This document shows positions 59,383 through 64,000 of a DNA stretch of 64,000 nt, in pieces. Below the pieces are notes generated by a model that worked only from the letters and a program-made list of their open reading frames with translations, did no database searches and had not been told where the DNA came from. This DNA is from Buddleja alternifolia (lineage: Eukaryota; Streptophyta; Magnoliopsida; Lamiales; Scrophulariaceae): NCBI GenBank assembly GCA_019426215.1, contig CM033393.1:29018591-29082590 (forward strand). The letters are read 5' to 3'. The position numbers were made by a program, and so were the translations under genes. The stretch's first letter is position 1. Every line of letters starts with the position of its first letter.

Positions 59383-59479
59383 TTCTCCAAAATACTCAAA
59401 TAGCTTCTAGACTCTTGTCTCTTAGCAAGATGACACGTCCCGGTCATCTCAAAATACTTCAAACTGTCGGGGTGTGACA

Positions 59480-60194
59480 TTCTCCCCCACCCATTTCGGC
59501 GACACCCTTGGCGCCGTACATTGTTGAAGTTGTCTCGTACAAATGACCATTTTCCTATGGCATACTCAAAAGGATGTCTTCTCTTAGTCTTGCTTTGTGA
59601 GAAGTGTGCCAAGCTTAATGGCTTGCTTGAATCCCATCGTTGATCCCTTATCTTCGAAGGTTAGGCCTTCCCGGTGCCCTTCACTCGCCCTCGATGTTGT
59701 TCAATCTTCAACAGAGCCTTCTCGTAAGGTTCCATAGTTTGTGTATTGGTACTCGATTCTTCTCTATGTGGAACTTTCATCTGTACCTCTTTTATTATTT
59801 TGCTCGGTTTCTCCATGGTTTCTCTTTTTACCGGCTCTTCGTTGACTTCTGTGTAAGCAGTTTCCTCACATTTCTCCTGCCCAAGCGATGAGTACTTCGT
59901 AATCCTTGGACACTCTCAGATATAGTGAGGTCCCTTGCACAAAATGCACTACTTCTTCGGCACGAAAGCTTGTTTCTTAGCAAAGTACGCTTGCTTCCTA
60001 GCCTCGTATCCCTCCAGGAACTTAGATCACCTTACGTCTATGCCTCTCACAACTTGTTCTGTCCCCCTCATGGGAACCCACTCAGCCTCCCTGCTGAACC
60101 GTTCACCACATACTCCAACAACCTCATCGATTGCCATACCACTAACCCTTCACAACACGAAATACCCCAAGCCCAACCGGGATCTGATACTACC
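59480..60194 (-). pseudogene. Gag remnant inside the small LTR element
   Basis: On the minus strand, around 60000-59760, the frame reads AKKQAFVPKK, stop, CILCKGPHYI, stop, ECPRITKYSSLGQEKC, then EETAYTEVNEEPVKRETMEK. The C-X2-C-X3-H-X4-C spacing resembles the zinc knuckle of gypsy gag proteins. Two stops and the lack of capsid or pol show that it cannot work. It hints that the element derives from a gypsy parent although its primer-binding site is of a type more usual in copia. Confidence 0.5.
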
Positions 60195-60767
60195 TGTCAT
60201 GGACTTAGCCTCAATACTAACGTCCCATGCGGCACTTAGCCCTCCAATCCGCCTCTTGCGAGATTGTGCTAAGTCATCCTCGTCCACTCACCCACGTGCT
60301 CGTGTGTGAAAACGGAATTTGGCAATAGAGAGTAAGAAATTTGGAGGGAAGAACACAAGAGTAGAACTTGAGAGAATAATACACTATTACTCTCAATGAC
60401 TCACAAGACTTGATTCTAGACTTGGTTGGTTACAAATGACATCACCGCTCCTATTTATACTAATCCATAGAAACTTCTTAACATATCCACATAATTCTAG
60501 AATTGTCCACATCACTACCACTTTCTAGATGCTTCTCATATCATCTAAAATCACCTAGAACATCCTACACGGTTCTACACTATTATGGAACTTTCTACTA
60601 GTATCTAGATTGTTCTAGAGTATTCTAGAACTTTTTAGAGTCTTCTAGGTCTTTCTAGAATCTTCTAGAATTCTCCAAAATACTCAAATGGCTTCTAGAC
60701 TCTTGTCTCTTCGCAAGATGACACGTCCCGGTCATCTCAAAATACTTCAAACTGTCGGGGCGTGACA

Positions 60768-61026
60768 ACGCGCTGTTTGCGAGCCCAGCGCGCAGACTAC
60801 GCACGTGCGTCGCTCTCGTCTTAGGGTTATACTTCTCCGATTCTCATAACATTTATATGCCCAGATTCGCAACTCATTAAACTACAACTTTCATGAAGAA
60901 ACTGCAGCGAAATACAAAATAGTTTCATATGAAAAATACGTTCAAAGCATGCCTCAAAAATGCAAAAAAATAGTCAATTCACATAAGCAATTAAACACAG
61001 AATTCAGAGATTGGCTCTGATACCAC
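60768..61026 (-). other. Leader of copia D, right part, with primer-binding site
   Basis: GC-rich at first (GCGCGC words), continuing the patch cut by the small LTR element. It ends in the primer-binding site TGGTATCAGAGCC (minus strand, 61013-61025), complementary to initiator tRNA-Met, adjacent to the 5' LTR. Confidence 0.8.
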
Positions 61027-62609
61027 TATTGGGAATTATACGAAGAAAATGCCGCAAAAAGTAAATTTAATTCTCAAAGCCCGAATCATCTCTAATCCTC
61101 GTGTTTAATTGTGTATAGAAAAATTACCGTTCTCGCATATGTTAATTTCTGAACATGATCCTTTTCTCTAACGCCGAATTTGCCAACATCTCTAATTCGT
61201 CACGTCGGAATCAAAAACGAAAAACTCCTCCTTTCTTCCTTGTCAAAGACGGCTAGAGAGAGAGAGAGAGAGAGAGGTGGGAGACTTTTTCTTGGAGAGA
61301 AAGTTATGTAAGTTGCCTTGTGTTATTTTTCACCTTGTGATATATTTATATCATCATGAAACAATAACACTAGCATGCAAGAGCCCTATTTGGGCGTCTA
61401 TTTGGCCGCCCCTTAGTGGGCTCGGAAGCCTTCGGACTTTCGTCTTGCTTGCTAATTAATTAATCGGATAATTTATTTATCCAATAAATAAATTGATAAT
61501 CCAATTAATTCAATTCCTAATTAATTTATAATTCAATTTCTCCAAGAAATTAATTAACTCATTAATTTAATAAATTAATTAAATTATCCAATAATTAATT
61601 AATTAATTACGGCATCCAATGCCGTGAATTTCTCTCAAGTCTTTTTCCCATGTTTTTACTTTTGCACTTCCTTTAAGCGCGACTATTTAGGTTCGTCTCA
61701 AAAGGCAATTGGGAGGAATCCAAAGGGGTGTGAGTGACACCTAGCCAGTCTCGTGGCTCACACCGTAACCCAATTGAGAACGAATGAATAGGATCATTCC
61801 AAATCTTACGCCATGAATATCGTACGTGTATAAACCTTTTATTCTTATATCCTAGTCAAGTAAGAGTCATGGTTTAAAGTCAAACTCATATAACTTGACC
61901 ATATGCTTAAGTTCATAATAAGTCGAGGTATTTAAATGCTTTGGCCAAAGACTTTCATCGTCACTTATTCATGATCGTATAGGATATTTTGCTCATTCAC
62001 TTATGAGAGAATAAATTCCATATTGCAAATCAGTTAACAATGCTACTTGCCCATCAAGTCGCACTTCGAGGTCGATTCCACCAACAGGTGAGTTGAATCT
62101 AACTACTCTAATGACAGACTTGATGTCACAAGTACATCTTCAACTCGATTTCTCAGGTCAGAGGTTCACACGTACCTATTACTACTTATTAGTTTCATCA
62201 TTGACTGTCATGTGATGAACTGATGCGAGCCGTGTTCGAACATATCAGTCCAACTGACACGTCTATGATATAGGTTCCCACTACCATTTCCATAGTGTAC
62301 GACTGACACTTTCTCTGTCAAAACTTACATCATACAAGTCTTTATTCACTATTGATGCCCAATCAATATTTCTTAGACTTGCGAACCCTTTTAGATGTCA
62401 AGGGTCAAACCATTCTAGTGCCTTTCCTCCTATCCCATAGGAGGTAGAAGGTTCGCCTTGTCATCAAGGACTTTACGTTGTTTATTCACACCTTATAAAT
62501 GCCTATAAGAAAACAACAATCAACTGACTTATATTAATAGAAAAACCATAATTTAGTTACAATGTTCATGCCCTATAAATCTATCCTCTTTATGGCATTT
62601 GAGGGCATA
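61027..62609 (-). repeat. 5' LTR of copia element D (outer end lost)
   Basis: Matches 51700-53285 throughout. The inner end reads TATTGGG where the 3' LTR has TGTTGGG, so the terminal dinucleotide is mutated. The outer end stops at GAGGGCATA, ten bases short, where an inverted-repeat arm begins. Confidence 0.85.
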
Positions 62610-62610
62610 A

Positions 62611-63855
62611 AATTACGAGATCCTATGGGACTAAAATTAACAAAAAAAATCTTGTGAAACTAATTTTGGATTAAATTGGGACCAAGTTTGGAAAAAGTGA
62701 AATATTTTGGGACCATTTCTAGAATTTCATAAACTATGAGACTAAAACTAGAATCACGAGATCTTATGGGACTAAAATTAGAATTTTGCCCAACTTATTC
62801 AACAAGGTCAAATCATGTTCCACTACCAAAGAGATATGGGATAAGTTGGCAGTAATTTGTGGTGGTTCAGCACAGATCAAAGAGAATAAGCTCTCGATTG
62901 CCAAACAAAAGTTCAATGGTTTTAAGATGTTGCCCAATGAGACACAAGAGCAATTGGATATCAGATTTACAGCTCTTGTTACAGAATTAACATCTTTGGG
63001 GATGGAGTTACAGAATAGGGAAATAGTGGTTAAAATTTTCAGAAGCCTCCCTAGTAGATTTTTGATGAAAACTATAGCTATGAGAAAATCGAATATATTG
63101 GATAATCTAACACCGAAAGATGCTTCCTTCTCCTACTCAAAATGTCTTAGCGCCAGTAGTTTCCAAGCGCTTAACAAATGAACAAAAAATGAAGACTAAC
63201 TTATGTTATAATTGCAAGAAACCAGGGCACTACCAGGTAAATTGCCCTTATCGAAATGTATCCACGCCCACAAGGCAGGATTACTTGGATAGAAACCAAT
63301 TCAGGAGCAACCTTCGCCAACAAGATTTGCTAGTGGAATCAGATCCAGCATCCACACCTGCAGATTTGGAATCATCAGATGAAAGTAGTGATGATGATGA
63401 GGCAGTGGATGACTCAGTGCTTATTTGTCTCATGGCCAGAGATGATGAAGCGTTCCCTGAGGTAAACACTGTATTATCTTATCCTCTTTCTTACAATGGA
63501 TTACTTGACGATTTTTTTTTAATTTTAGTCCCACAAGATCTCGTGATTCTAGTTTTAGTCCCACAGTTTACAGAATTCTAAAAATGGTCCCAAAATATTT
63601 CACTTTTTCCAAACTTGGTCCCTTTTTAACCTAAAATTAGTCCCACAAGATTTTTTCTGTTAATTTTACACGGAGCGCGTGCACGTCACCTCCCCGTTAA
63701 ATCCTTATTTGGCTCAAATTGAAGTGTCTAATTTTAGTCCCATAGGATCTCGTGATTCTAGTTTTAGTCCCACAGTTTACAAAATTCTCAAAAAGGTCCC
63801 AAAATATTTCACTTTTTCCAAACTTGGTCCCTTTTTAACCTAAAATTAGTCCCTT
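62611..63855. mobile_element. Inverted-repeat element (MULE-like or foldback) enclosing a gag fragment
   Basis: The left arm, 62611-62781, is the reverse complement of 63513-63665, with words such as GGGACTAAAACTAGAATCACG and AAAAAGTGAAATATTTTGGG. The right side also has a second tandem unit at 63729-63855, and a 65-base GC-rich spacer that the left arm lacks. Long inverted arms with tandem subrepeats suggest a Mutator-like or foldback transposon. I see no transposase or clear target duplication. Confidence 0.55.
62787..63462 (+). pseudogene. Copia-type gag fragment between the inverted repeats
   Basis: Frame 62786-63181 reads TTKEIWDKLAVICGG, KENKLSIAKQKFNGFK and FRSLPSRFLMKTIAM, a UBN2/gag-polypeptide domain. 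After a frame change at about 63120 it continues with NLCYNCKKPGHYQVNCP, a zinc knuckle (C-X2-C-X4-H-X4-C), and an acidic tail (SSDESSDDDEAVDD). The sequence CCTGAG/GTAAAC at 63462 is a plausible donor, and TTTGTGCAG/GAGG near 63873 a plausible acceptor, so the right arm may sit in an intron. The middle of gag is missing between TPKD and MLPSPTQ. No pol follows within the window. Confidence 0.65.
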
Positions 63856-64000
63856 TTACATACTTTGTGCAGGAGGTCAAGCTACAGGTTGTTGGTTGTA
63901 ACATTAACTACTATTTCTCTCAAATCATATTTTGCCACCATCCAGAAATAAAAATATATATTATTAAGACATACGATATATGAACATGAACTAAACAATT
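63856..64000. other. Right edge of the window; no supported gene
   Basis: After the last repeat unit comes an acceptor-like TTTGTGCAG and a short frame (EVKLQVVG). The remainder is AT-rich with no feature that I can call. Confidence 0.35.

Larger units (their letters stand above)
58927..60767 (-). mobile_element. Small non-autonomous LTR element (TRIM/LARD-like) with gag remnant
   Basis: Two LTRs (58927-59479 and 60195-60767) flank only 715 bases. On the minus strand the LTR runs TGTCACACCCC to ...GTCCATGACA. A purine tract GGGTGGGGGAGAA lies next to the left LTR. Next to the right LTR is GGTAGTATCAGATCC, a one-mismatch initiator-Met primer-binding site. The interior, read on the minus strand, has a broken zinc knuckle (CILCKGPHYI, stop, ECP) of the type seen in gypsy gag, then KETMEKPSKIIKEVQMKV-like text. 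The right LTR has a 20-base insertion relative to the left. I could not identify a clean target duplication. Confidence 0.75.
51700..62609 (-). mobile_element. Decayed Ty1/copia element D with an unusually long leader
   Basis: 3' LTR 51700-53285 and 5' LTR 61027-62609 share almost their full length. Primer-binding site TGGTATCAGAGCC (minus strand, 61013-61025) and purine tract GCAAGTGGGAGAT (minus, at 53286-53298) are in place. The gag, PR, INT, RT, RH order on the minus strand is complete but broken by several stops. Gag starts near 57246, so the leader is 3.8 kb, of which 1.84 kb is a later insertion (58927-60767). The outer ten bases of the 5' LTR are missing, replaced by an inverted-repeat structure, so no target duplication can be seen. 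Confidence 0.85.

Noticed and set aside
1..64000. CRISPR arrays, rRNA operons and tRNA genes
   Set aside because: No spaced short direct repeats, no conserved rRNA text and no cloverleaf with A and B boxes was found by eye. The tRNA-like complementarity is limited to retroelement primer-binding sites.

Overview
The window reads as nuclear DNA of a flowering plant, most likely a eudicot. It is AT-rich, has plant-type GT-AG introns, and is packed with plant transposon lineages: Ty3/gypsy Tat and Athila, Ty1/copia Tork-type and others, hAT, Helitron and CACTA. The species cannot be named from the sequence alone. I see no rRNA, tRNA or CRISPR and no clearly intact host gene. Nearly every coding signal belongs to a transposon or is broken.

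Left third (1-29080): a stack of nested insertions. The oldest layer is an Athila-like gypsy element on the minus strand. Its gag is seen in two pieces (17697-18420 and 24911-25471), and its 5' LTR starts at 25552. Inserted into it are: (a) a degenerate copia element whose LTRs are 1-373 (cut by the window edge) and 16493-17696. That element was itself hit by a hAT element (672-1787, perfect 8-bp duplication) and by a 12.3-kb Tat-lineage gypsy element (3174-15466, perfect 5-bp duplication CACCG). (b) A solo copia LTR, 18426-24910 (duplication GTTTC), interrupted by an internally deleted Athila derivative (18879-22204, duplication TCCAT) and by another solo LTR (23296-24795). (c) A solo LTR, 25923-27702 (duplication GAATA), inside the host LTR.

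The most interesting object is the Tat element. Between pol and its 3' LTR it carries, on the opposite strand, a spliced plant mobile domain (PMD) gene with a TATA box, five phase-consistent introns and a C-terminal coiled coil. Its own pol has lost the extra RNase H and most of the integrase core.

Middle (29100-47450): a Helitron with a possible captured exon, a second Helitron-like start directly behind it, a nearly intact Tork-type copia element (31687-36904, one frameshift), and a split multi-exon kinase-like gene (38837-46034). That gene has a nonsense codon and lacks the catalytic-loop exon. CACTA ends and other repeats lie in its large gap.

Right (47455-64000): a GC-richer block that looks like mitochondrial DNA (about 47455-50340), adjoining a copia pol fragment (50346-51480). 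A decayed copia element follows (51700-62609). Its long leader was invaded by a 1.84-kb LTR element (58927-60767) whose LTRs hold clustered heat-shock-element-like palindromes upstream of a TATA box. Last comes an inverted-repeat structure enclosing a gag fragment (62611-63855). All functions are inferred from sequence motifs; no database search was run.
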